Assembly (NCBI GenBank): GCA_036925085.1
Contig: JAUPFP010000050.1
Coordinates: 1,154,001-1,218,000 of the forward strand
Direction of reading: 5' to 3'
Source: Brachycybe producta
Lineage: Eukaryota > Arthropoda > Diplopoda > Playtdesmida > Andrognathidae
Length of the DNA stretch: 64,000 bases
Positions 1 to 11,500 of the stretch are shown here, piece after piece. The position numbers and the translations under genes were made by a program. The notes beneath the pieces were generated by a model, which ran no database searches, had not been told where the DNA came from, and was given only the letters and a program-made list of their open reading frames with translations. Positions within the stretch are counted from its first letter, which is position 1. Each line of letters starts with the position of its first letter.

Positions 1-656
1 GCATGTGTTTCAGTTTGTCAGTTAGTTGGTCTTTTTAAGTTCTAATATGCTGATCACTGCATGGAGTCATCTCAAGTTGGCATCAAAACACAATTAGTGA
101 ATATAATCCTCGTTTAACGAGGGAAGAGTAACCATGTTTAGAAACTTAAAGCTGTTCAGTTTACAGATGTGGTGACAACTAAAACAACTTAAAAAAAAAA
201 TTCAAAAAGTGGAAATAAATTAAGAAAACCTGAATAAATAACACTGATAAAATAATCTTAATGTAGGACCATCTTACTATCTTAGAAAAGAAACTGAACT
301 CTGACTTAAGTGAATGGCTGACTGAGGGTCTCATACGTCTTATATGATAATGCAAAAAAGGGGAGAAATTTGGACTCGCTAAAGACCTACATTTTGTAAA
401 ATTCAACCCAGTCCCAAGCCCCTGTAGAAGGTCCCAAGTTGATACCACGTAGTAATGCCACTTGCAATCTGGTTAGATGAATCTGAAGTTAAGTGTTAAA
501 CATTTGTTTATAAAAAATCTATTTCTAGAATTACAGACAATTGCTGAATTAGTAATAGGCTGTGAAATGACAATTTATTTCATAAGTGGCCAAAATATGT
601 AACTCTGGTTAACAAAAAATTAGTAGTATAGACCTAATTGAAATTTTGTACTATAC
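1..656 (-). other. HHEX intron 2, no exon recognised
   Basis: AT-rich sequence following the homeodomain exon on the minus strand. I looked for an acidic Ser/Glu-rich tail exon on the minus strand and did not find one. An 89-residue minus-strand open frame at 179-448 is hydrophobic and does not resemble HHEX. Confidence 0.5.
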
Positions 657-3600
657 CTGTTTCAGGCGCCTCCATTTGGCCCTTCTGTTTTGAAACCATG
701 TCTTGACCTGCCTCTCAGTCAAACGTAATGTTTTGGCGAGTTTTTTACGTTCCGGTGGAGTTAAGTACTTTTGGTTTCCGAACTTGTGTTCAAGCTCGGC
801 CGTTTGTTCGTTGGAGAATCTCACTTGACCGCCTTTACGTTTGTGATTTGGCCGATGAACGAATGGGTTCCAAAGGAAAGGCTTTGTTGGAACTCCGCCT
901 ATTACGCAACAAGCAAGAAAATAATTATTATATTATGATAAAATGAAATTGTCGAAAGTAGTTTGAAGTTTCATTGGTAATTACGTGAGCCATGTGTTGG
1001 CTCACATTCTGTTTTTAATGTGACCTATGTAATGTGTCTTGATAATCACTAACAAAGATTGGCCCTTGTCCTAAAGAACGTGCTGTTCAGTTTTATTGTT
1101 CGTGGGGAGTTGTGTTGTTGTTGTTGTTGACAGGTGACATGTTTGCCCACCAGGATGAATAAGGGATCATTAGTCAGCACTAAAACTTCTTCGTCTTGTT
1201 ATTTCGACCATCAAGAAATGTTAAAAAATTGCAATGGGCAATCATCAAACCACAAGCATTTCTACGAGTAGAGGCGAGGATTTTTATGCACGAATCAATC
1301 TTCTTAATTCGGGTCGCACTTGGGTCTCATGTTTAGAAACACTTGCTTGATTTGTGCATATAAATTTTCCCTTTATTTTGTGACATAACAAATATAAATT
1401 TATAATATACTGTAATTCTGATCCTAAATGTGTTCTGTTTTCTTTTAATTAGTAAGACAGTACAAATGAAAGCTGGACAAATAGACTTTGAACTTGTTTG
1501 ACACCTATGAAATATGCAAATTAGATTGTTATTGATGATGTCATCAGAGATATTCCAAGTCAGTGATAAGATTGAGATATTTTTTTGCTTGACCACATGA
1601 AGCAAAAAGAACAGGAAGTAAACCATTGACTGAAATGTCCACTGACCAAGATGGCCGTTAAGTTGGTTAATTTGTGTTCTCCAAGGTGTGTTAAAGTGTC
1701 CAATCTTTTTAAAATCAGTGTGATCCAAGTTCAAAATGTTAAACAAATGAGGTAGGATAGTAATTTAATTACTAAAATGAAATAATCTCCTTCGAGTTTG
1801 TTAGGTTGTTGACTGTTTGACCAAAATGAAATATAAAAACTGTTTGATATACCCAATTATATTTTGTTTTGTCTCTTTGTACAGACACACACAAAAAGAA
1901 ATGATTTTTTTTTTGGTAAACTTGATTCTAGGTGGTCCTTGTTGTTTTATTATGTATCAAGCAGATTACATTTGATTGGACAATCTCTCTGAATTACAAT
2001 GAAAGACTATCTATCACTTTTGTTAGATGAATATCATAGTCTGAAACTGAACTCGAATGTCCCAAAAAATTTCATATAATTGATAGTTTTTAGTTATGCT
2101 TCTGAATTTCCTACTTTTTGAGGGTTTTTTTTTGTTTTGCTATGTAAAATTGTGACAGTTGGGGGAGTCAAATGTTTTAACCTTGTAAAACATGAAGAAG
2201 AAGAGGGTTTGAAATAAATGATTGTGGTGGTGGTGGGTGCTGCTTGCTCATTTGAAGAAAATAACGAATCGTTAATAATTTTTCTTTTCTCAAAACGTTC
2301 ATTTTTTTTGTTAACCTTTCATTGTTTAACAAAACTTGATGTAATCACGACATACAGAAAACTGACAATTGACTTTTAAGACATTGTTCACAAATTTGAA
2401 AAATTTCTATTTTTGTTGATGTTGAAAGGTGGTCGTGTGTTGTTGTTTAAGGTTTGTTGATGAACAGCTGATTTTCGAATTCTGTTTATATTCTGTCTTT
2501 TAGAAGAGTAAAATTAAGAGAAACTAGAATACATGTATAGTTCAATGAATTTCAGGTTGATGTAATTGAAAGTAAACTTTTTGTAGAACGTTTACTCTTC
2601 TGAAAAACAGAATAATACAAGAACACCTTAACATCAGATTCTTACAAATAGAAAATAACACATACCTTTAGAAATATATACAAATTTTTCTAATGCTTTC
2701 TGTCATAATTGTGATTACAAGAATACATTTGGGACTTTTCTGTGTTTCTTTGGGAATTGGAGAGTTTGTATCGAAATTTCTATTTTTTGTTGTAAAATTG
2801 TGCATAAATGGGAGTAAAACTTGTGGTATATATCTTATAGAAAGTACAATACTAGAATAGGTCCCTTAATCTTCCCCCCCCACCTAAAATGTTTTAAATC
2901 ATAATTCCAATGTTTCTCTCGTAAAATACACAGTCATCCATCAAACATAAAAGCAATCACATACAAGAAAAGAGAGAAAATAGATATTAAAATGGTTTTA
3001 TGTCTTTGTATATTATATATAAACGTTTGTCACAAAGAAGATTTTGTTTGTTTTTTTGTGGTTACCCAATCGAAATTGACTGCCATTGAAATTTAGTTTT
3101 GAGCAAGACAGATTGAGTGTACTTTTTTTCTGGTTAAACACACACTCAAATGTATGTTTTATTAAGGAGAAAGTGATCTAGTTGAGTTGATGTCTATAAT
3201 CTTCTTTAGTTTTGCACCTTCATAAAGAGGAGGGGGGGGCGGGTTGTGTTTTTTCTATCAGCCAACATCTATTGACCAAGATCAATCAAATATGAAATGA
3301 AACAAGACAAGAAAAGTGCATTGATTTCATTGTATAACCTTTTGCTATCAGTGTCACATGCGAAAACACAGAAGAAGAACACATTTCTATAACACTACTG
3401 TTTCGTAAACAAAACCTGAACAATATGACAAATTGGGGCCTTATTTTACACCAGGAGGAGGTTCTTTTAGACTTGAGAGTAATACCAAAAGATTATTCTA
3501 AAATGTTACTGACGACAAAGTAAAGTTTAAACAAAGTAACACTTAAAAATTCTCCACAGACTCAAAGTCTTGCTTTAAGTTTAGCTTTATTTTAAACAGT

Positions 3601-5745
3601 GTTTTAGAATATGGGGAGGGACTATAGTGCACATTAAAATTGTATAAGATTTTTGGTGTTATTCTGGAATTTTAAAGTGCCATTTGATTATTGTTTTATC
3701 AATGAGCCATCAATTATAAAATTTCATTTAAATTACTTGTATTAAGGTCCCAAATTCTCATTGGAGAAAAATATTAGAGATGCTACATTTGAAGCATGTT
3801 AGTTATAAAAATGAATAACTTCATTTTTAGTGGCGAAAATGACACCTTTTTTCAATAAAATAATAAGCTTAATAATAATTTTTAAAAAAAGGTGTTTGAA
3901 GTTTGGTTATTACAGGAAGTTAGGCTTATATATGAAAAGAAAAAAAAGGTTTGGTTGTTGACTACATTATAAATTAAAAAAAGTCAAATTGTGACACAAT
4001 GGATATTTCAATCGTTAATTGCATATGTTATAACTTAAAATTAACTTATGACTTATGGAATTGATGTTCGGTGCAATGTTTTTTTTATTGCATATTAGGA
4101 TTTAGGATGACGAGTTTATGGAAGAAAAATGATTGAAGCCCCTTAATTCTATTTTTATTTATATTTATTTGGAGCGATCAATAACTTAGATAAGAAATAA
4201 TCGGCTTAAAGATTGTCTAGTGAAAGAAACAGAGAAAAAAGAGCAATAATATGTTATTATATTTGTTTGTTGTTATAAAGTTATAAAGTATACATTTCGG
4301 AAATCTTGTTCCTGGGTCCTAAGCCTTATCAGAAAGCCCATTGTTTCCTGTATTCGTAGAAAACAGTTTCCGGGCCAAGTTCCCTATCCAAATTTTTATT
4401 TGTTTTAAACTAGCAATTTATTTCATGCAAATATTACTTTGAAATGCTTTTAAATGAGGTTTCCGTCGGTTAATTATAATATTGATTCAATTGACACTAT
4501 TTAATCTATTGGGCTTTTTCATTATATATATTATAATGTGTATTTATTTAAAAAAAAAGAGCTCAAGAGATGATTTTAATACTGAAAATAAATGTAATTT
4601 AATACAGTATTAGTTTTTAAAAAATCGATATTTATAGATAATTAAATGTTTCTATCATGGAAACACAACAAGAAGAAAAAAAACACAAAAACAATGAGCT
4701 TTCAGTATATCTTTTTATTGTTCTCAAAGGGTTTAATTGTTGTTGTCATGATGATAAAAGACTGAGCAAATTGACTTTTTTTAAAAAAAAGACAAGATAA
4801 ATGTTAAATTTTAAAAGACCTCACCTGTTAAATATTTTAAAGCTTAGTGCATTGTGTTTTGCATGTTAGATTCAGAGGCATTTTGTAAAGATGATATTTA
4901 TTTTTAACGTATTTTAAAGGATTCTTTATCTTGTTAAAATGTCATGTGACAGTTGGCAATTGAGAATTAGAAATGTAATTTATCAAAATTCATAACAAAT
5001 CCAACCTATTGTATATTATTAATTAAAATTAGAATTGGCATATTTTTGAATAAGACCCAAATAATTGTCATTTTCTCCTATTTTTCTATGTACCTTTAGA
5101 ATAAATTGCAAGTCCATCCATAGTTGTGAGTCCAGCTAAGCGTAGAAAGTCCGGTTTCACATAAGACATTGGTGCAAAAGCCCCAGTTGAGCTAGAGTTT
5201 GTTCCATACGATGAAGTTGATAGATTTAAGCCGGAGTTAGGATACAGTATATTTCGTGTGACATTAAATGGTTGATGAGGAGACAGACCATTGGTCATTT
5301 GATTGAGAGGACCATTATTGTAAGTCCAAATCGTTCTGGACACACCAGATTGCAGACTGCACTGTTGTGGCGGTCTAGGTGTTTGATAATGCATATGATA
5401 CTGTGATAAGTAACTGTGACCACCAGCCATAATTGAGTCTGAACTGACCATTGGTCTACTCCAAGAACTTGGAGTAAGGTTTCGAACCGACTTCTCTTCC
5501 AGTTTTGGTTCCAACAAGTTCGATTTTGAGTCTAAAGAAGAGGATGAAGAGTCTGGTTTCAGAATATCGTCAATTCTGAACGAAGTCACTGGACTCGAAA
5601 CCTGATTGATTGAAGGATTTTGGAGCATTTGCATATCCAATGGATTTGAAGGTCCGATTAGTTTTCCATGGATTTGGTTTAGGTCCTTTGCTACAGGTGA
5701 CATACCTTTAACTCGAATACAGTGATCATTCACACTGAATTGCAT
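657..5745 (-). CDS. HHEX: HHEX homeobox transcription factor, 3' end off window
   Basis: Two coding exons are visible: 5094-5745 and 657-898. Exon 1 starts at ATG 5745 and ends in phase 1 at a GTACAT donor; exon 2 begins after a TAATAG acceptor, and the split codon gives Gly. Exon 1 (217 codons) is Ser/Asn/Pro-rich and carries SFRIDDIL at about residues 55-62, the Eh1-like Groucho-recruiting motif typical of HHEX. Exon 2 has the family pre-homeodomain stretch ([12 protein letters not shown]), the basic [14 protein letters not shown] start and recognition helix [11 protein letters not shown], ending RRLKQ at a phase 0 GTATAG donor, where vertebrate HHEX also has an intron. HHEX is a nuclear, mainly repressing homeodomain protein. 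The acidic C-terminal tail is not found in bases 1-656 and should lie beyond the left edge. The 4.2 kb intron 1 is by far the longest in these two genes. Identity is by remembered similarity to vertebrate HHEX. Confidence 0.95.
899..5093 (-). other. HHEX intron 1
   Basis: AT-rich intron bounded by GTACAT (5093) and TAATAG (899). It contains homopolymer runs and a degraded copy of the MITE-like family seen in the XPO7 introns (about 2455-2640). The 137-residue open frame at 1333-1746 (-) has no recognisable family signature. No other gene is seen. Length and position make it a plausible place for developmental enhancers, but no specific element can be named. Confidence 0.6.
2455..2640. repeat. 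Degraded MITE-like element in HHEX intron
   Basis: Shares AATTAAGAGAAACTAGAATA and TCTGTCTTTTAGAAGAG-type segments with the palindromic elements at 9441-9714 and 12234-12532. The right part (ACTCTTCTGAAAAACAGAATA) is the degenerate inverse of the left part. Confidence 0.5.
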
Positions 5746-7363
5746 TTGTAAAACTCAAATTTAGTGTAAAACACAAAGTTATAAGTTTTATGCTATGAGA
5801 AGATACGAAAATATATAATATCAAAGATATATCTGGTCATTGATTGCCATTAAAAGTTGTTATTGAACTTTTATCATAAGACTGAAGTTGATTGATATGC
5901 AGTTCGCAAACAATGCATTTATTTCTATGTATTTTGAATGTATGTTTAAAAAATTATCAAAGACAGAAAAAATTGACAAAATCCTTGAGACAATTTTTTT
6001 GTTACTTTTCTTTTCATATAAAAAAATAAGCTTAAGCATTAACGTTATAAATAATCAATAAAAAACAAAAGTTTGATATTAAGTCATAAAAAGTTTGATT
6101 GTTTTATCAACTGATTATGATTTTTTCAAGAATTTACCAAATAAATATTTCTGTTGAATTTACATTGAGAAATTTGATTTTTTACCTTTTTGATGCAAAG
6201 TTCAAAATACGAAATAAATATATATTTTAAAGCATTATAAGGAATTTTGTCAATTGTACCATAACTTTATGAATATAATTCAGTCAATGTGGTCTTTTCG
6301 TATTGTTTTTCCCTGACAAACTCAAAAAAAGTTTTTTCTATCTCAACCTGTGATTGGCTGATAAATCTTGTTTCCTTTAGTCATGTGTTCTTATAATGTA
6401 ACCAATAAGAATTACTTTGCACAAAACTGGCGTATCCTCTTGGCAGAAAATAGGTACAATTTCACACAACTTCAGTATAATATTCACAATTTTGCAAACT
6501 CGAAAATGTCTTCAAAATACTTTTAATCTTGGAAACAAGAGTGAAATAAAGAATAACATATGTTTTAGATTGAATGTTTTTTTCTTCATTTTCAATTCAA
6601 AAATAATATTTAGAATATATTTTTTCCCCACAAAACTTACGATTAATAATTAATAATTATAAAACAGTACAAACTAATAATAATTAATGTACAATGTGAA
6701 AATCATTCAATCATAAACATTAATATACAGTATTATATTTCTAACACGAAACAAAAGCCAACGTATTCATAGCCGTGTAAATATTAGGAATTTTCAAAAG
6801 TAAACATAAAAACTTTTAATTAATAAACAATAAGCAAGTGATCGTACTATTTTAATGAAATTTCTTAGACTTTGATGTTAAATAATAGTCTTTGGTGGTG
6901 TCCCAATGATCGATTTTCCTAACTTAAACTAGAGGGAAAGAAATTTCTTTACTCAATAGAATGGAAGTAGTAACTACAAAGAATGGCGGACATTTTGTAT
7001 TAATTTCAACTTTATACTTCTTGTTTCATATATTTGACTTAATTTTTCTGCAAGCAGCTCAGAAAGCCAATGGCAGAATGCCACTCTGCTGTATAAGCGC
7101 TGTTTTATTAAACAATTGTATAATTAGAATTCAATTTAGAAATCACTTCTAGTTAAAAAATAAAGGCAATTTGTAATGCAATACAAGCTTAAATTTGCAA
7201 GAAATTTTATGTGAAAAAGCCGTATTCTGCGAAAGTGCAAACATAATATTGAAGGGCATATAGAAATCAACTTAAAACGAAAAAAACAACAATGATTCCA
7301 GTTAATTTGAAGTTACATTTCGAAGAAATTATAGGGTTCACTTTCGATTCGAGATTTCCGTAG
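5746..7363 (-). promoter_or_regulatory. HHEX 5' flank with CCAAT-type boxes
   Basis: Intergenic region upstream of HHEX. The best promoter-like island is 6340-6420, about 600-670 bp upstream of the ATG. Read on the minus strand it contains TTATCAGCCAATCACAGG, combining a GATA-type TTATC with an ATTGG/CCAAT box; a second CCAAT on the opposite strand is at about 6400-6406. No TATA box was positioned with confidence. The rest of the stretch is AT-rich, and no gene is recognised. Confidence 0.3.
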
Positions 7364-7609
7364 CGTGTTCACTGTCGGGTTTGCATCCGTAACCTGGCCG
7401 AGCGAGATACTGCAATTCTGACCAATCGGGTTAACTGCTTACAAGCCGATTTTAACCTTCGAGAGAAATCAAGTGAAATCGACATGTTAAACTGTAAACA
7501 AGACACAGTTTTTATCTCGAAAACAGAATCAAGCTTTAAAAAAGGATGTAAAATTATAGAAAACATACGTCGGCAACTGTCGAAAATTGGCTTTTCTGAA
7601 AAAAATTAA
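7364..7609 (+). CDS. Candidate terminal exon of unidentified coiled-coil protein
   Basis: Open plus-strand stretch of 81 codons ending in TAA at 7607-7609, directly after a possible acceptor (TTTCCGTAG). It is clearly more GC-rich and codon-like than the AT-rich flanks. The predicted residues are hydrophilic and helix-prone, for example LAERDTAILTNRVNC, LREKSSEIDMLN and SFKKGCKIIENIRRQLSK, suggesting a short coiled coil. No family is recognised, and no upstream exon could be chained to it with confidence. It lies in the HHEX-XPO7 spacer on the opposite strand to both. Alternatives are a gene fragment, a decayed retrocopy or chance; the compositional contrast is the main argument for coding. 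Confidence 0.35.
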   Translation, partial: RVHCRVCIRNLAERDTAILTNRVNCLQADFNLREKSSEIDMLNCKQDTVFISKTESSFKKGCKIIENIRRQLSKIGFSEKN

Positions 7610-8534
7610 AAACAACTTATAAAAAACAAAACAAATATCCAGATGTTGTTTAGATTCGTTTAAATAATGTGAATTGAAAAGGAAGCTTTTAATGTTTGTA
7701 TTCGTGTAATTTAATTAGGAACATTTAAAAGTTTCAAAGAGTCATTTCAAAAAGACAAAGAAATGTTTGAAACAATTTCTGTTTTATTATTGTTTTACAA
7801 AATACACGTTTATCATAACTAGCTTTCATTATTTATTTATTAATAATTATTCGATACGATAGAGAATGGGTAAATTAACTTTTTTAACACAAGTTTAAGA
7901 ATCATTTCACTCAACTCTCTTTCTCTTCAATTATATCTTATTTTTTTTTGTATGTTTTTTTTCTTTAAAGACCGAAATGTAATAATATCCTCCCGTTCAC
8001 GATAAACTTAACACATTAATAACATCTTATAAATCCTGAGAAAATAATTAAAGCCCCCATTTCATCGATCATTAATTATCACTACATAAATCCTAATGAA
8101 CAACTAAAGATGACGAAAAAAAAAAACAAATGAACAAACAAACGAAACAAAAATTACTACAAAGTACCGAAGTGCAAAAACAAAAACTACTGTCTAAAAA
8201 ACCGTACCAAATGTAAACCAATCGCAACCTGCGCATCACCTTTTTTTCTCGTTTGTAAACTTACGAACCCGGATCGAACCCTAAAATCCTTTTACCGAAC
8301 TCGGGTCGACTCCCCCTCTTACTAGATGGGATTTTGTCTCTCGTTTCGAACATCTTTTCCAGTAATTTCTCTTTATCTTTGTTTTTTGAGTGCCAACAAT
8401 GAAAATCTCTCAGAAAAACTCATTTGAAATCAACGCTTTCAAGCACGATTTCAAAAAAATGTCTATTTTGATGATTTGTTTTGTTTTGTTCTAGAAACGA
8501 GACTTTTTTTAAAAGAAAATCTCGTTGACTTCGA
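7610..8534 (-). other. XPO7 3' flank / probable 3' UTR
   Basis: Downstream side of the XPO7 stop codon on the minus strand. TTTATT runs at about 7780-7840 would read AATAAA on the gene strand and could be distal polyadenylation signals. Nothing else is recognised. Confidence 0.3.
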
Positions 8535-11500
8535 CTATGACGTCATCATGTCGTTGGCACACGAATTCGCTAAACTAGGTCCTTTCAAGGAATCGTTGAT
8601 GTCGCGTCTGAATACGGACAGATTCTGTGTGAACCTGAAATGGAACACGTTTAATGAGCGAGCTCCGCAAATGAAACGCACGGGACGAGAGAAACACACT
8701 CGTTACCTGTCGCGGTTCTTTGTGAGAAGGTTACGTTCAATTCCTTCCATGAGGTTTTCGAACCATTGCGCCATTGCAGCCTGTTTATCTGGCGGTTGAC
8801 TTCTGATGATTGTTTGCCTCAATTGGTCAAAATACTACAAAAATATTAAAACAAAGGAATGATTCAAAAAAGGTAATTTGATGTAATTGCTTTCGTAACA
8901 GACAATACGATGAACCTCTTCGTTGAGCAATATGAGACCTAAAAGGGGTCTAGACATCGACCACTGGTTCCGACAATCTTCGAACATGATAATATTCAAT
9001 ACTGTCGACAACATCTGCTTTAAAAAAATATACAAAAGTCGAGTAAGAATAATAAAGTAAAAGAATTGTATCGATTCTTAGAAAAGCGAGAGACTCGCCT
9101 GTTGCAAAATTTCTGGATGTAACTCGAGTGTCCGCAAGAATGCCTCACTATCCTGTTGCTGATTCGGACGTAGTTTCTTTCCTTTGGACGATAACCTTCG
9201 GAAAAGATACGTGACGATGTGGTCGAGGGTGGCACAGCAACCGGTGCAAACCATCGTTTCTATAAAAAAAAATCCCGACAACTAAAAAGGTTATCATCGG
9301 ACAGAAAGGAAAACACACAACTTGCTATTAAAGATCTTTGGTAAAAAAAAAAACGTAACACTTTTCAATTATTTTTTTTCGGAAGAAATATACTTGATAA
9401 AAAGCCAAAAAGTAATTTATTGGAGTTTTTTTAAATCTTGAACTCTTGATTATTCTGTTTTCAGAAGCAGAATTAGAGATTAGAAGGGTAGCTCAATCAC
9501 TTAATTAGAATTTTCACGTTGATATCTTTCAAAATGAGCTTTTTATGCGAGTTTAAAAAGGACCCAACTTTAAGCAGATGATGTTTTTAATTATTTCATC
9601 TTGAAAGATAACATAAAAATACTAATTAAGTGATTGAGTTACCCTTCTAGTTTCTAAAATACTTTCCAGTTTCTCTTAATTTTCCTCGTAAAAGACAAAA
9701 TAATCAAGAGAGTTTGAAAATCAGCTGCGTTCATAAACCAACGTAATTAAAACGTAAATAAAACATACGTAATTAGAGACATTCAACACTTTTGTCATTT
9801 TCATAATCGCTGCTGACGTTTATTAAAATGAAGAACAAGTTTTGTGTTAAAAAACCCAAATAAATTGCATTTTCACTCCTATGTATATAATATGTATTTC
9901 TTGCAACAAAAAAAGTTATGCTTTTTTTTGAATGACCCTTGTATACAAATATGACGAGAACAAAACGAACGAAGTCTCGTTATCATCATCACCTAAGGCA
10001 GAGAGTCCTTCTGATATGGACGACAATATGTAGAGAAATACATGTGGCTCTAAATTACTGATGAAACTCATGTGGTCCTGAGCCAGGCATTCCAATAGAA
10101 CATAATACGTTTGGCTCAACTTTGGATAGTCCTAATAGAATAAAGACACAAAATTAAGAAACTTTGAAGAATTGTTTTCTCTTTCTCTGTGTGTGTATCT
10201 TTGAAGATGGGTCAGTTTGGTACCAAGAGATCCGATTGTGGTATCGACAGCAGCAACTTGATGAACGTCTGAAGAGCATTGTCCAGAGCATTATCTCCGT
10301 ATAACCGAAACACACCGAAGTTAACGTAACCGCCACAAAGTGCTGCTTTCAACATAGAAAAGCAAACGGAGATGCCTTTGAGTTTCATCGGATAGATTTG
10401 ATCCTTGGGAATGTCGCCAAGAGTAAGCACTCGTGTTCCTGTACGAAAAAAGACCGCGACACACGGTAAAAGTTATTTGATTAACCCGTAACAGACGGAA
10501 CATTCTGATATTTTACCATAGCTGACAATCATTTTGCTAGTCTCTCGAAAGAGAAGGATTCCACTTGGCGATGAAACGTCAAACTGCAACCTCTGAGATC
10601 GGTTCTGCACTAACTCTGCCATCAATTTCAAAACCGGAGTGGTAACAGACGGATGGTGGTACCATAGTTCAACGGCACGAAGAAGAATTGGAGTGTACGT
10701 TGGATATCTTGTTTCAAAAAGTTAAAGAATCGAACGTAAGGTGACGCCATCGTGAACCAAAGGTGGTTCTGCGAAATTTACGGTTTTAAAGCAAAACTTT
10801 TTTTTCTCTGAAGAAACATTACAAAAAGTGTTCTAGAAACTAGAATAGTTGGTGATATTTTTCAAATTATCTTTCAAAATAACCCTTTTATGATAGTTTT
10901 AAAAAGGCAAAAATAATTTTTGGAAATGATTTTCAAATTATCCAACGAAACAACTTTTAGCCATAATTTTCTACTATCCTAGTTTTGCAAACAATTTAAA
11001 TTTTATTGTAATGTTGTTCCCAAAAAAACGTTTGCTTGACGTTTTTGCGCCGGAAGAAACCTTAAAAATGACACATGCAAATGTAAATTGTAATCTGTGA
11101 AAAGGATACATCCAATCGAAAAGCATCATGTAACTGGTCTTCGTGTTAAACGCAAACGCAATGCCCCGTAAATCTCTAGCAATGCCAATCAAAGCTTTCT
11201 TTGCCTCTTCTTCTCGAAACATTGCCGTTTCTGCTGTGGCTAGCAAACTGCCAATCGCATCCAGAGCAACTGAACGACAAAAGAAGTTGAAAGTTTTCAT
11301 CAACCAAAAATCATCAAATTTGGCTCATAAACCGACCAGTTAATGGCATCATGAATTGTTCGAATTTCTCCTCGTCTTCACCCAGATCGACCATGAGGAG
11401 ACGCCCTAGTGACGTATAAAACGTCGTGCGGCATCGCATCTCGGCCACTTGTGCCGTGTTACCGAGGAAAGGAAAATGTTCGCTCTGTTTGTAGTCAAGA

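Noticed and set aside
1-656. Possible HHEX C-terminal exon
   Set aside because: No acidic, in-frame exon with an acceptor was found on the minus strand; presumed beyond the edge.
1333-1746. 137-codon minus-strand open frame in HHEX intron 1
   Set aside because: AT-driven composition, no recognisable domain, no splice logic, and it lies inside an intron of the gene on the same strand.
8268-8315. tRNA-like B box (GGTTCGATCC on the minus strand) in the XPO7 3' flank
   Set aside because: No A box or cloverleaf arms could be placed around it.
8476-8799. 107-codon plus-strand open frame
   Set aside because: Antisense shadow of the last two XPO7 exons.
11143-11343. Plus-strand open frame over XPO7 exon 15
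   Set aside because: Antisense shadow of a conserved coding exon.
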